Source of the DNA: Rhynchopus euleeides
Lineage: Eukaryota > Euglenozoa > Diplonemea > Diplonemida > Diplonemidae
Assembly: GCA_963210315.1 (NCBI GenBank)
Contig: OY723323.1
Span: forward strand, 806,001 to 870,000
Length of the DNA stretch: 64,000 nucleotides
Reading direction: 5' to 3'
Part shown: positions 8,803 to 20,700 of the stretch, piece by piece
Layout: every line of letters starts with the position of its first letter
Position numbering within the stretch: position 1 is the stretch's first letter
Notes under the pieces: model-generated
Database searches by the model: none
Seen by the model: only the letters and a program-made list of their open reading frames with translations
Told to the model about the DNA's origin: nothing
Made by a program: the position numbers and the translations under genes

Positions 8803-11404
8803 ATGCAGGGCACCACAGGGTGCCCTGTAGAGGACAGTGCCGATGTAGTGCGCGAGCTGTTCGAAATCAATGACGTATGTGTTCTCCATGATATTATCCC
8901 CAGTCTCCCCCCCCCCCCCGACCCCTGCGGCAAATTAAAAAAGGGTGCGCAGTGGAAGAAGAAGCAGCAAACCCCAGAAATCAGGGCAGCTCTCGAGCCT
9001 CTCTGTGTGCTGCGCAACCACTCCTCCACGCCAACAAGGGTTCAAAAATGGGGCTCAGCCACCCCTCCACCCCCCCCCCCCCCGCCTCCCCCACCTTTTC
9101 ACAACCCCACAGGCCCTGGGCAACGGATTCATCACCGCCGCGAAGGCTGCGGACCTAGGCGACAGGCTCCACAGGGGGGACCCTGACCGGGTGCGCCACC
9201 TCGTCGCACAGGTCGCGGATGGGGACCTCGTCACCTCCGACGGGATGCTGCGCGTGCTGAAGTCGCTGTGCTTCGCCCAGACGCCGGACCGCTTCCGCGA
9301 GGCAGCGGTGCTGGCTCTGGGCGACCTCCGCGAGCAGGGCCGCGAGCGGTGGATGGGCGCCACAGGCGCCGGGCACACCAGTGTCCGCGTCGCGGAAGAC
9401 GTCACCTCCCAGGGGCTGTACGCTGCAGCCGCGGCCTCCGCAGGCGGGGCGCTCTACCGCAACAAGGTGGAGCCCCTTGTGGCAGCCCTCTGCCCGCAGC
9501 TGACACACAGAGAGCGCCGCAAGGTCGTCAGCATCGTCCGGGCGGAGCCCGGCACCGGCATCATCACCCTCTCCGAGATCATCACCGTGCTGGAGGGCCG
9601 GGAAGGGCGGGAGGGGCGGGGCCCCCCCGACACCTCCGACGCCAGCCAGCACACGGGTGGCGTCGGCGGCCCCCCCTCCATCGCCTTCCCCACGCCCTAC
9701 GCCTCGTCGGGCCCGCTGTCGATGGCGTCGCAGCCTGCGGCTGGGGCGGCGGCGGCCGCCGCAGCTGCCCACCACCACCACCCTGCTGCACCTGCCCCGC
9801 CTCTGCCGCTGCCCGTGTCTGTCACCGTGTCGCTCCCCTCGGGGGCCATGCCGCCCGCAGCAGCAGCCCCGCAGGACGCTGTGGATGCTGCCCACCCTGG
9901 GGTGGGCAGCGGTGTATACCACCACCACGCCACACGCAGCCACACCCCCACACTCCCTGTTGCCGAGGGTGTGGATCTCCACGACCACATCGGCGGCGGC
10001 TCCGCCGCCGCCGCCTCGCAGCTCGGCAGCGGGGTGGGGAGTGCCGGCGGAGCCCCCCCCGCTCCGCGCCCCGTTTCGGATGACGCTGTCCTGGGGTGGC
10101 GCCATGAGCAGGAGCAGGCGCAGGCGGGGGCGGGGGCGGACCAGCAGCACCACCACCTCCACCACCCGCACCACCAAGACCCCCTCGGCGGCGTGGCCCC
10201 CGTGGGGGCGGCGGAGCCGCAGATCCCCACCGCTGCTGCTGCTGCTGCTGCCGCACTGGATGCGCCGCTCAGCCACCGCAGCAGCAGCCACCACTACTAC
10301 GCTGCGGGGAGGAGGTCTGTGTCCTCCTCCCCTGCCCTATCGGCGTCGACGGTTGCGCCGGTTGCCGGGGGCGGGGGTGGCGGGGGTCGCGTGTCGGGGG
10401 AGCCAACCTCGCCCCGCGTGGCGCAGGTGCAGGCGTTGCTTCGGGAGAATGAGGAGCTGCGGAGGTGCTCCGAGAGGCTTCGTGAGCAGCTCACGACAGT
10501 GACGCAGCTGAGGGTGCGCGGGGCAGGCGCCACGCAGGGTATGGAGGAGCGGTGTGCGCAGCTGGAGTCGAGCGTCGCGGAGGCGCGCGCCGGGAAGAGC
10601 CGCCTGAAGGAGCAGCTGCGGGAGGCGGAGGAGCGGGAGGCGGCGCTGCAGGAGCAGCTGCAGCAGGCGCAGGACACGGCGTGCCGCCAGCACGAGCAGC
10701 TCCGGGCGGTGCAGGAGCAGCAGCATCAGTGGGGGCAGAGCCAGGGGCAGGGCGCGCAGAGCCCGCAGGCCGCCGCAACCCCGTCGGGATCCGTGGGGGA
10801 CAGGTCGCTGCAGGAGAGGCATCACATGCTGCGGAATGAGGCGGCTGGTGCCCTGCAGCCCCACGCGTATGAGCCTGCGTCGATATACCGCCTGGTGACG
10901 CAGTACGACGACCTGGTTGTGAAGTACGACAAGCGGCTCGCGGAAACCCGACGCCGCCTCCACCAGCACAGCAGGCGGGTGCAGCAGGCGGAGACGGAGT
11001 TTGTCAGGCTCGCATCCCACATCCAGCCCCCTGTGGCGCAGCAGCAGCAGCCTCAATACCACCAGAACCAGGCTGAGTCGGTTTACCAGGTGAATGGTGG
11101 CGGAGGCAGTGGCGGCGCAGAGCGCAGTGGCGGAGGCGCACCTGGGACTCCCAGCGGAGGTGGCGGCGGCGGCGGCGGCGGCGGGCAGCACACCGCGCTG
11201 CTGCCGGAAGCGATGGGGCAGCTGCAGGAGGCGATGGCGCTGATGGCGCAGCTGCGGAGGGGGCAGGGTGGAGGTGGTGGTGGTGGCGGCGGCGGCGGCG
11301 GCGGTGCCGGGGCCCGTGCTGCCGACGGGCGTGCCTCGCCCCCGTCGGGGCGGTGCAGGAGGGGGTCCCGGCACGGCGCATCGCCTGTGCCGCAGGGGAG
11401 ACAG
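8803..11404 (+). CDS. coiled-coil protein with low-complexity regions, exons 1 and 2
   Basis: Exon 1 is 8803-8874 (24 codons, starts ATG) and exon 2 is 9113-11404 (764 codons). Both junctions are in phase 0: the donor is GAC|GTATGT, the acceptor CCCCACAG|GCC. Joining them gives LFEINDALGNGFITA, which resembles a degenerate EF-hand loop, and this supports the splice. An alpha-helical N-terminal third (about 24-190) follows, then a His/Ala/Pro-rich disordered section. A strong coiled coil (RCAQLESSVAEARAG onward) lies near residues 505-560. A second helical block with RLVTQYDDLVVKYDKRL lies near 620-680, and Gly-rich tracts follow. No enzyme motif was found, so a scaffold or cytoskeletal role is a guess. 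A third short exon is proposed at 14134-14178, for 802 residues in all. Confidence 0.6.
8875..9112 (+). other. cis-spliced intron (238 bp)
   Basis: The donor is GTATGT at 8875 and the acceptor CCCCACAG ends at 9112, preceded by a long C tract. The frame is kept on both sides, and the reading frame upstream of 9113 within the intron has no plausible start. Confidence 0.6.
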
Positions 11405-11495
11405 GTATGCCTGGGGAACGGGAAACGGGGAGGCGGCGGCGGAAGGCAAGCCCATGAAGGCATGCCCTGGCGATGCTAAGTTTTAATACCGTATA

Positions 11496-13525
11496 CCATA
11501 CATTGGGCGTTATTCCGTTACCAGTAACGGTAATAACGTTATTTTTGCGTTATTTTTTGACCCCAAAAAAGGCAGCATTTCCCGGTGAATCTGACCCGAA
11601 ACTCGGGTCCCTACCCCCCCTAAAAGAATTTTCTTGGGTAAAATATCACTCCAGGGGGCCACTCCGTGATGTCAAAAAATTGGAAAACGTTTTCTCCTAA
11701 AATAACGCGTTATTTTTCCGTTATTTTCATGAAAACTTGCGTTATTCGGACAATTTTGCGGGCGGATGGTGTAGTTTTTGGTGGAGATGGCTCCAGAATA
11801 CCCCCCTGGGACCATTTTTTGGATAATAACGCACGGACATGTCGAGTTTCGTGAAAAAATCATGTTTTTTGGCTTTTTCAAGGCAAATACTGCAGAAACC
11901 CCTGCAACCTTGCAGCATCCAATGTTCCTGGAGTGAAATTTGAAGTGAAAATCACTCCAAAATCACTCAGTGTGGACGCAGAAGTGAATCCTTCAGGAAT
12001 ACACCCGCACACCTCACATTGGCGGTGTATAAACCACCTGATATTTTTACTCGTTACGAGCGACGAAGTAGCGCGAAGTAGCGACGTGCCCATTTTTTCC
12101 CGGTCCGTTCTAAAATAGTTACGTTCCAAAAGTCCGTTACTGGTGCTGTCAAAGACGCTTCGCACAATATACGCACGAACTACCCAAAGTACGCTCGGGC
12201 TACGCACGAAGTACGCAGGAACTACGCAATTTGAACTTTCTTGCACCCCCCAGTCATTATTTGCACGCACTCCAGGTCCCATATTTGCACCAGTGCAAAT
12301 ATGAGACCTGGAGTGCAAATATGAGGAATTTCCGAGTTCGTCGTGATGTGCAAAACATGACTGGGTTGTGCAAGAAACCATCATCTGCACCCCGTATCGG
12401 CCTCAATTGCACCCTCGTGCAGGTAAAAAAAGGCCTCGGGCCTCCGGCCCTCGGACCGTTTTTTAATTACGCACACGACCTTCGCGCGGAAAGTGTCATT
12501 CAGCCCTGCCAAACGTGCTCTACACACCACCCCCTTCATCAGGCAAGTGGGTTTGTAAGGGTGTGTGGAAGCGTCAACGCTCGGGTGCAGGAAATTTACA
12601 TTTTGGTCGCAAATGGCGTTACACATGCACTATGCACAACGTGTGCACGATTTCGGCAGAACTACGCACAACCAACGCAATTTGGACCTTTCAACAACAC
12701 CATTCACGGTACTTCGATTTTGGGTGGGAAAGATGGGGCAAGGAAGTGGCAAAAACTGCGAAGAAGGTCGAAAATTTTCACATTTTCATCAGAAACCATA
12801 TTCAACGGATTCCAATTTTCGGGTGAAATCAAGCAGGTTGGCACAATGGCTCATGTTCACCCAAAAATGCACCTACCAAACCTCTTTTGCTTGATTTTTG
12901 GGACGGCATGGGTGATCCAGAGGCCAAAAATCACGATTTTTTCACCAATTCCTTCGACAACGGACAGTTCCAGACCACAAGGACCACATTTTGGGGTCAG
13001 AATTTTCTCGGTCAAAAAATTCGAAAAATCTGAAATCTCTCGGAATTTTGAGCATTTTTTGAGATTGGCATGCCCATTTTAGACCCTTTGCGTGGCTCTA
13101 AACCCAAAAATTTGCTCGAAAATGGCCTCAAATAGCCTAAAACAGCCCATTCTGGCCACCCCGAAAAAAAAATTCGAAAAGGGTCCCCCTATAGAAGTTG
13201 CCCAAAAATACCGAAAATAACGCGGTATTACCGGTAATAACGGTAATAACGTTACCGATAACGTTATTACCGTTACTGATAACGGTATTACCGTTACCGA
13301 TAACGGTAATAACGGTAATAACGTTACCGATAACGTTATTACCGTTCCTGATAACGGTAATAACGGTATTACCGTTATCGATAACGGTATAACGCGGAAA
13401 AATAACGTTACCGATTTTCGGATAACGTTATTCGGCCGTTCTGGAACGTTATTAACGGTAAGTTATTTTACCGAAAAAATAACGGTATTACCGTTACTGG
13501 TAACGCAATAACGCCCGATGTATGG
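11496..13525. mobile_element. 2.0-kb TIR element with TAACGGTAATAACG tip arrays
   Basis: Terminal inverted repeats begin CCATACATYGGGCG. Inward they run into many copies of a short near-palindrome (TTACCGTTATTACC and variants), at about 11515-11545 on the left and a long array at 13215-13510 on the right. Flanks are GTATA on the left and TATAC on the right, consistent with a TA or TATA target duplication. The interior has no recognised transposase, so the element is non-autonomous. Bases of about 12870-13195 match the interior of the element at 24.1-26.3 kb. Confidence 0.7.
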
Positions 13526-13529
13526 TATA

Positions 13530-13860
13530 CGTAAATATTATGGAACGTAAATATTATGGAACGGGCCCATTTTTGCCCGATCCGTTCCATAATATTTACG
13601 TTCCATAATATTTACAGGGCCAGTTGGGGACTCGGTGGTGAGGATGGTTTGCCTCAGGAATCGCACGAAAAGTGCACGAGTAGGTCCCGTCAGGGACTCT
13701 GTATGCCGTCCGATCACCTGGTCCAAGTCCCCGAGTCGCAGAAAGCCCTGTAAATATTATGGAACGAAAAAAATCTGGAACGCCAACCCACCAGCGTTCC
13801 ATAATATTTACGTTCCATAATAATTACGTTCCATAATATTTACGTTCCAAAATATTTACG
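13530..13860. mobile_element. 0.33-kb MITE-like element beside the previous one
   Basis: The ends are CGTAAATATTATGGAAC and its complement, repeated two to four times at each tip, with TATA on both sides (13526-13529 and 13861-13864). The central 130 bp is single-copy. It shares its left TATA with the right end of the preceding 2.0-kb element, so both sit in the same target inside the intron. Confidence 0.7.
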
Positions 13861-14133
13861 TATACGGTAATTATAAAAGGGTAGGATTGTATCTGGGCCA
13901 GAGGGGAGTGGTGGTGTATCTCGGACGCAATAGCGTCGCGTTGCGAAGGGAACTTGTTTTGTGCGTCACATATCACACACTGCGTATGCAGGAGGTGCCG
14001 GGGAGCTGCACGCGGAGACTGCCCCGCACCCAAGCATCGCCCTGAACAGACCTCACGCAACAAAACACATTACAAAGCAAGTTCTCTGCCTCTCTCTGTC
14101 TCCTTTCTGCACACCGCACCGCCCCACCATCAG

Positions 14134-14178
14134 AGATCCGTGTCACGGTCGAGGCGCCAGGCCTATGACAACCTTTAG
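14134..14178 (+). CDS. proposed last exon of the coiled-coil gene
   Basis: Directly after the acceptor at 14133 the frame reads RSVSRSRRQAYDNL and stops at TAG (14176-14178). It continues the Arg/Ser-rich end of exon 2 in composition and in phase. The exon is only 14 codons, so this rests on splice signals and phase alone. Confidence 0.45.
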   Translation, partial: RSVSRSRRQAYDNL

Positions 14179-15614
14179 GCCCAGCATCGAGAAGAGGGAC
14201 GTGGCGCGGGAGACGAGATGGTGTCGATCGGGGGAGGGGGGGTGGGGGGCAGATCGAGCATGGCGCGTGATTATCGGTGCCGGGAAAAATAGGCGAAGTA
14301 CCCCCCCTTTAGTGAGCAGGTGTGGTGTACTGTGGGGGGGAGGGGGGAAGGGGGTGAGAGTAGTTCCCCAGTTGCACCATTTTGCACCACTGCAACCCGC
14401 GCGCCTTATTTATCCTCTCCACCGTGCACTAGTTAGCTATGTACGACTATTATCAAACAGCTGCAGCCGTGTTGTGTTATTGTCGGTGACTCGCCCCCCC
14501 CCCCCCGCTCCGTGAGTGCTTCTCTGCACTCGAGGCAGTGGCTGTTGGCCTTCCCCCCCTTCTCTTCCCGTGCGAAGCCCCACCACCGTCTGGTGCACCC
14601 GTGAGGGCGATCGTCACGCTAGATCTCTCAGAGGGCGGCACTGCCCGGGAAGATAGAGTAAAGAGCATGGCCTTTGGTTTTCTTCCTCACACATCAATGT
14701 CGGTGTGGGTGATGTTTCACGCGCTTTTGGTTTGTGGCGCGCTGCTCCTCTCGCACTCGCGGCACCTCCGTGGGCAGGGGAGGGGGGTGCGGGGTGTGGA
14801 AGAAGCGTCCAGTCACTGCCTGTTGTGTTACAAAAAAAAGGGCAGAAACCAACAATATCATAGCGCAGTGGCAGCTCTTCGATACCCTGCGATGTGATAC
14901 TTCTGCCAACTCCCCCCCCCCCCCCCCCCACCGCCCCCACGTGTGGAAACCAACCACGCAGGCACGCAGCGTTGATTCTCATAATCCCTCACCTGTTCCG
15001 ACCCCCTAGATTTGCCTAGACGTCTGATACGTATTTTTGGTGTCTGTTAGTCCCGATTCGACCCACAAGTGCGGTTTGGGTGGGGCCGTATTTTCGAGAG
15101 TTGGTGGGTGCGTCACAGCGGAGGTTCACGGTTCCTCTCGCGGCCCCTGCTTTGTTGGAAGTAGGTTGCAGGAAGCACCTCCCCCCCCCCCCTTCCCTTC
15201 CCCGCCCTCCCCCTCCCCCCCCTCCCTTGGGCCCAAGCGCCCCGTGTGGCACTGCTGCCAGGTAGAGCAAGCCTCTACTTTCCAGGCCGTTGCGTCGCCA
15301 GGAGCGTCCACATGAGGCTGCAGTGCTGCCAACACAACAGGTGCCGCCTTCGTGCATTGCGTTGGGGCTGTCGGGTGGCGCTGTCGTCCTGTTGCGTGGA
15401 GGTAGCACGACGGGAGGACTCGAGCTTGGCAGTAGAGGCAGCACCAGAGCTCGCTCGGTGCGTCCTACGCTCGATTAAAAATTAGTTAAGTGTGTGTGGT
15501 GGCCCTCAGATCTGCCTCTTTTGTCGCTCGATTCAATTGCCATCACATCGTAGACAAAGACAGATATTTCTACCTGAAAAGTCACACACCCACACACCTT
15601 GCTGAAGCTCTCAG
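14179..15614. other. intergenic stretch, partly a duplicate of the USP gene's upstream region
   Basis: No gene is seen at 14179-15300; it is rich in C/G homopolymers. From about 15318 to 15560 the sequence repeats 17541-17757, the region just upstream of the USP start codon. Shared blocks include GCTGCCAACACAACAGGTGC and GATTCAATTGCCATCA, the latter overlapping the USP start codon; in this copy the ATG is lost. Confidence 0.55.
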
Positions 15615-16346
15615 ATGGAGTACGTGGGTGTGAATGAGGCTGATGATGTTGTCGAGGTGTCACGCCGGGTAGATGTCGCCTTATTCCACCTGGCTTTCAA
15701 AGAGACAACCGCTGTGCGGGTCGCGCCCAGATTATTGGGTAAGAAGCGCCGCTACAACCACACGGAGGTGTCGAGCACTCCGGGTGTCTGCGGCTTCCCG
15801 AGCACCGGCAACACATGCCCCGCAACACACACACAGTGCGCCTCCGCCTGCAAGGAGCGGTGTGCGCAGCTGGAGTCGAGCGTCGCGGAGGCGCGTGCCG
15901 GGAAGAGCCGCCTGAAGGAGCAGCTGCGGGAGGCGGAGGAGCGGGAGGCGGCGCTGCAGAAGCAGCTGCACGCGCAGCGGACCAACGCAGACAGGCTCCT
16001 TGCCGCAAACGCCTCCCCCCTCCTGGGCACCTGGGAGTACTCCTGCGGGAAGAAGAAGCGGAAGTACTGCATCGCCGCCAGCGAAACAGGCGCTGTCGAG
16101 TACCGGGAGCAGCCGAATTCGATCCGCCTGCACCACCGCACGGATGTCGATTACATCGCCCAGACACGTGGGGACAAGCTCTCCCAGCCCCCGTTCCTCG
16201 CAGACTGGGGCGGGGCGACTGCCGACGGCGTCGCCATCTTCTTCGCCCTGCAGGGCGACGGCAGCCTCAGGTCTTCCTACTGCAAGCTGGGTGGCAGCCC
16301 CTATGAGACAACCGCCGTGCGGGTCGCCCTGGGGAACGCTCTCTAG
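15615..16346 (+). pseudogene. mosaic ORF built from USP and coiled-coil gene fragments
   Basis: 243 codons from an ATG just after an acceptor-like CTCTCAG. After about 30 unmatched residues come three copied blocks. First, 15690-15858 copies USP bases about 19000-19180, including a degenerate Cys box (GNTCPATH). Second, 15858-15965 is nearly identical to 10548-10655, the coiled coil of the upstream gene. Third, 15972-16340 is nearly identical to 18672-19045, the roughly 120-residue domain that in the intact USP lies just before the Cys box. The USP order is thus circularly permuted with the coiled coil between the pieces. The catalytic domain is incomplete, so no peptidase activity is expected. 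The frame is open throughout and the USP upstream region is duplicated before it, so expression is possible. Confidence 0.7.
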
Positions 16347-17759
16347 CAGCGCGGTTCCACCATTGCACCAATGCACGGCCCGCGCTTCTCTGCAACACGC
16401 ATCAAAGCCCCGCCTCCCCCTTCTTCTCCCCCCCTTACTCACTACAATCTAACAACCACTGAGCCAAGTCGTTGTTGCTGATATTGTTGGTGGCACACCT
16501 CCGCCCGAGAATGCTTCTGCGTTCGAGACGTGACTGTTGACCTCCCCACCCTCCTCTTGGATGGACCCCCTGATGGGCTGAGTACATCACGAAATCTCTT
16601 GGTGGCCCTCGCTGCCAGGTGTGCCTGGTGAGAACATGTGAGAGTGCAGCAGCCCCTCGTGGACTTCTGTACGACGCAGATCCGCCAATCCAACATTTGC
16701 CAACGTGACTGAGTATAACGAAAATATAGCGTATCAGTTCTCGTGCGTCGTCTTTCGTGGACGTTCTGTACGATGCGGGTCCGCTAATCCAACACAGCAA
16801 ACGTGACTGAGTGAGAAAACGTGAGGGACAGCCTGCTTCCCCTCTGGCTGGCAAGCCGTGATTGACAGTGACTGGCCCCCATGGAGTGATGGCTCCCTGT
16901 CTCACGGCAACCCACCCATACTGTGGAAAGAAACGGCAGAGTTCAGCTCACTGTTAGTGCCCTGCTTGTTGCTACCAACCGCCCATATTGTGTCAAACGC
17001 ACCGTGCTCACGGATGGCGTTCAGCACTTAAAAGGTTGCAGTGGGAGCAATGTTTTGTTCACCTACACTCCACGCCCCAATGTGACGTGCAGGTGAGCAG
17101 AAGGTTGCACAAGCAAAACAAAAGAAACCCGGCAATCATTTTTGGTCTTCGTGTGGCACAACTGTCAGATCTGACAGAGCTTGGGGATTGGAGGGGGCGG
17201 GGTGTGAAAGCTGACTCAAGTTCCGAGATATCTATTTCACATCGCCCACTGCATGCACCCAAGGAGGCCGTGCTGCCATTATGCCCCCTCAGCACAGGAA
17301 TCCGTCGCAAACGCCTGCCCCTCCTGGACTCCTGGCGGTACGCCTATGAGGATGTGAGGCGCCTATCCTTCCCTTCCTCCCCCTCACCCCCCGCCCCTTG
17401 CCCTTGCCCTTGCCATCAAGCCCCATGCGGCACTGCTGCCGGATCTAACAGAGCTTGGGGGTTGGAGAGGGTGAAGCTGTTTCTAGACCCCCAGGCAGCT
17501 GATTAGGCAACACGTCGCCCACTGCATACCCCCACAGGAGGCGGCAGTGCTGCCAACACAACAGGTGCCGCCTTCGTGCATTGCGTTGGGGCTGTCGGGT
17601 GGGGTCTGGGGCGACGCTGTCGCCCTGTTGCGTGGAGGCGTCGAGTGGTGGCGGCCAGCGCGAGGGGATGACTCGAGCTGATCCGGGCGCGCAGGTGTGT
17701 GTGTGTGTGTGTGTTGCCCTCAGAGCTCTGTCCCTTTGTCGTTTGATTCAATTGCCATC
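16347..17759. other. intergenic region with small duplications, upstream of the USP gene
   Basis: Two imperfect direct repeats of about 60 bp lie at 16658-16720 and 16752-16820 (shared core AACGTGACTGAGT). A pair with GAGCTTGGGGRTTGGAG lies at about 17178 and 17453. At about 17303-17350 a degenerate match to USP bases near 18708-18755 is visible. 17541-17757 is the USP proximal upstream region, with a TG microsatellite at 17696-17714 and a CTCAG acceptor-like site at about 17722. Confidence 0.45.
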
Positions 17760-20700
17760 ATGTCGCATGCGAAGTGGGTGGACCGCCTTATTCCCTTCAT
17801 CAATCCCCCCAACACCCCCACACCCATCTCGCACATTCCCCCCCACACGCAGCGCGTGCAGGCCTGGCGGCAGGCACAGCAGGAGGGCACGTCTGTCGAT
17901 GAGATCCACGTATGTTTTCTTCGTTTCTGCCGTTCCGCCGCTCGAAACTCGCACTGCCCACCCTCCTGGGAGGGGAGGTGGGTTTTTCATTCCCATGCAT
18001 GTATATACATATATATACAGAGCCCCCAGCCCCCCTGTTTCATTCTCCCCCTCCACAGGAATCAGCCTACCCCGATGTAGTGGAGGGGACGAGCCCGCCC
18101 TCGACGGACCGGTCCCTGCAGAGCGCCAACGCAGGTTCCAGCAGCCCCGTGTCGTCCGGCAACCGGAACTACGACGAGCAGCCGGCTGCGGAGGTGGTGA
18201 ACCTGCCGGCCGTCGCCCCCCAGCGCCTCCCGATCGACCACGACGCCGTGCTCTCGGGGGATGACGCGGACACAGGGGCGGCGCGCGACACTAACTCGAC
18301 GTCGCTTCTCACGGCTGTCCCGCAGGACGACCACTTCTACCAGGGTCCGAGCCACTGGGGCCCGAACGACTACCGCCTTGTCAGTGCCAACCGCTATCCG
18401 GCATTCCACGATGCGGTGGCGTGTGAGCGGGGTGGCAGCAGCACCGCCGTGCAGGGCCCTGCATCGCTGGAGACCGGCATGGTGTGCACGCTGGAGGGTG
18501 TCAGAGGTGACCCCGAGGACCCCGACACCGTTGCGGTATTCAAGATTGCCTCCGTGCTGAAGGGGTGTGCGGATCACGGCCAGGAGGATGACGTGCTGAA
18601 CCGCGACGATTCTGCCGCGCTCTACGACTCACTGACCATCTCTGAGCTGAATACAAAGTACTCCGGGAGGTACGTCGCGCAGCGGACTAACGCAGATGGG
18701 TTCCTTGCCGCAAACGCCTGCCCCCTCCTGGGCACCTGGGAGTACGTCTGCGGGAGCGGGAAGCGGAAGTACTGCATCGCCGCCAGCGAAACAGGCGCTG
18801 TCGAGTACCGGGAGCAGCCGAATTCGATCCGCCTGCACCACCGCACGGATGTCGATTACATCGCCCAGACACGCGGGGACGAGCTCTCCCAGCCCCCGTT
18901 CCTCGCAGACTGGGGCGGGGCGACTGCCGACGGCGTCGCCATCTTCTTCGCCCTGCAGAGCGACGGCAGCCTCAGGTCTTCCTACTGCAAGCTGGGTGGC
19001 AGCCCCTATGAGACAACCGCTACGCGGGTCGCCCTGGGGAACGCACGGGTGATGCCCGAATTCTCGGGGGAGAAGCGCCACTACACGGGGGTGCCGAACG
19101 TCCCGGGTGTCTGCGGCCTCCGGAACATCGGCAACACATGCTTCATGAACTCCGCAATACAGTGCGCCTCCGCCTGCAAGGAGCTGACGGAGTACTTCGT
19201 GTCAGGGAAGTACCGGATGGATCTGAACCGCAAGAACCCTGTGGGGGCGCATGGTGAACTCGCCGACCACTACTCCGAGCTGATGAAGGCGATGTGGTCT
19301 GGGGACTGGTGCTCCGTCAACCCGTCACCCCTCAAGAAGATCATCGACAACTACCAGCCGCGCTTCTCAGGGTATTCACAGCACGACTCGCAGGAGCTGC
19401 TGTCATACCTCCTTGACGGCCTCCACGAAGACACCAACAAAATCAAGGCAAAGCCGTACTTCGAGGAGAAGGAAGAGGAGGACCGCCTGCCTGAGGTCGA
19501 GAAGGAGAGGCTGGCCTGGACACGGCATAAGCAGCGGAATGACTCTGTCGTCGCCGATCTGTTCGAGGGGCAGCTCAAATCCGTCCTGAAGTGCAACGTC
19601 TGCGAGCACCAGGGGACAAAGTATGAGCCGATGACATCCATTACCCTCCCGGTTCAGGTCGACTCCGCCCTGTTCCGGATGTACAAAATCCTCTTCTGCC
19701 CCTCCGACACATCCAAGCCGATCGAGAAGTATTACTATAAACACAGGGTGACGGAGGACCTGAAGCAGGCTGTGCGCTACTATGTCCAGGCAGCGCACCC
19801 CAGCATAACCAACACGCAGTGCCTCCACGTCGAGGAGGGACGCACCGCGAGCGCGGCCCCAGCAGGGGGTTACTACAGCCAGGGGTATTCCTCTATGTCA
19901 TCGCGGAACGACGCGACGACCGACGCGTCCCTCCCCTCCGTCACGGTGTTTGAGACGCACTTTGAAAACCCGCGTGTGGGGGGGTTCCGCAGGGCCGCAC
20001 ACCCCGTCCCCCACGGGACCTCGCAGCCCGCAGAGGCTGCCGGGGGGGACGACGCCCGGGCCAAGAAGCGGAAAACGGACCCCGGGCTGGACGACGCCCG
20101 CCCCGCCTCCCCGCAGCTGGGGGACCCCATCTCGATCCTCAAGGGGCTGGTGTACCGCAGTGCGGCGGATGTGCCCTACTTCACGCTTCTCTTCTCAACA
20201 TGCCCTGCAGGGGCACGTATGTCCACCTATGCCACACCGGAGACGACGCCCCTTCATGCCGTGTTGGCCCCTCTCGATGCAACCAAGCAGGAGGTTTATG
20301 CCGAGGCGTTGCGCGTGTCAGATGCGTCACGCGAGAAGCGGCCCGTCTTCACCCTGCTGCGGAAGAACAATATGAAGGACGCGATTGGGCCTGACTCCAC
20401 CGGGACTCTGCTGACGCCTGAGCAGCAGCAGTTCCATAAGGCGAAGCTGGGGGAGGCGCTGGCGGAGGAGCAGAAGAAGTTCGACGGGCGGATCAAGGAG
20501 GAGATCGAGAAGCTGGAGAAGAAGGCGGAGAAGGCGGCGGCGGCTGCGGCTGCGCCCGCCGCGGCATCGGACCTCCCCTCCCCGACGTCCTCCTCGTCGT
20601 CTGTCGTGTCGGCGGCATCCTCTGCTGCAGCGGTATCGCACCTCCGGCACAGGCCGAAGCTTGCGACATACCTAGCCCCCGTGGTGTACCATGTCATCCT

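Larger units (their letters stand above)
11405..14133 (+). other. proposed long intron that contains two inserted elements
   Basis: The donor CAG|GTATGC is at 11405. The acceptor CCCCACCATCAG ends at 14133 after a pyrimidine tract (about 14080-14130). Phase is 0 on both sides. About 2.37 kb of this intron is the pair of inverted-repeat elements at 11496-13860, so the ancestral intron was about 360 bp. If the intron is not real, the protein would end at the stop at 11477-11479, only about a dozen bases before the insertion. Confidence 0.5.

Noticed and set aside
10337-11455. Long - strand frame opposite the coiled-coil gene
   Set aside because: It is the antisense shadow of GAG/CAG-rich codons (Leu/Arg/His-rich), with no motif.
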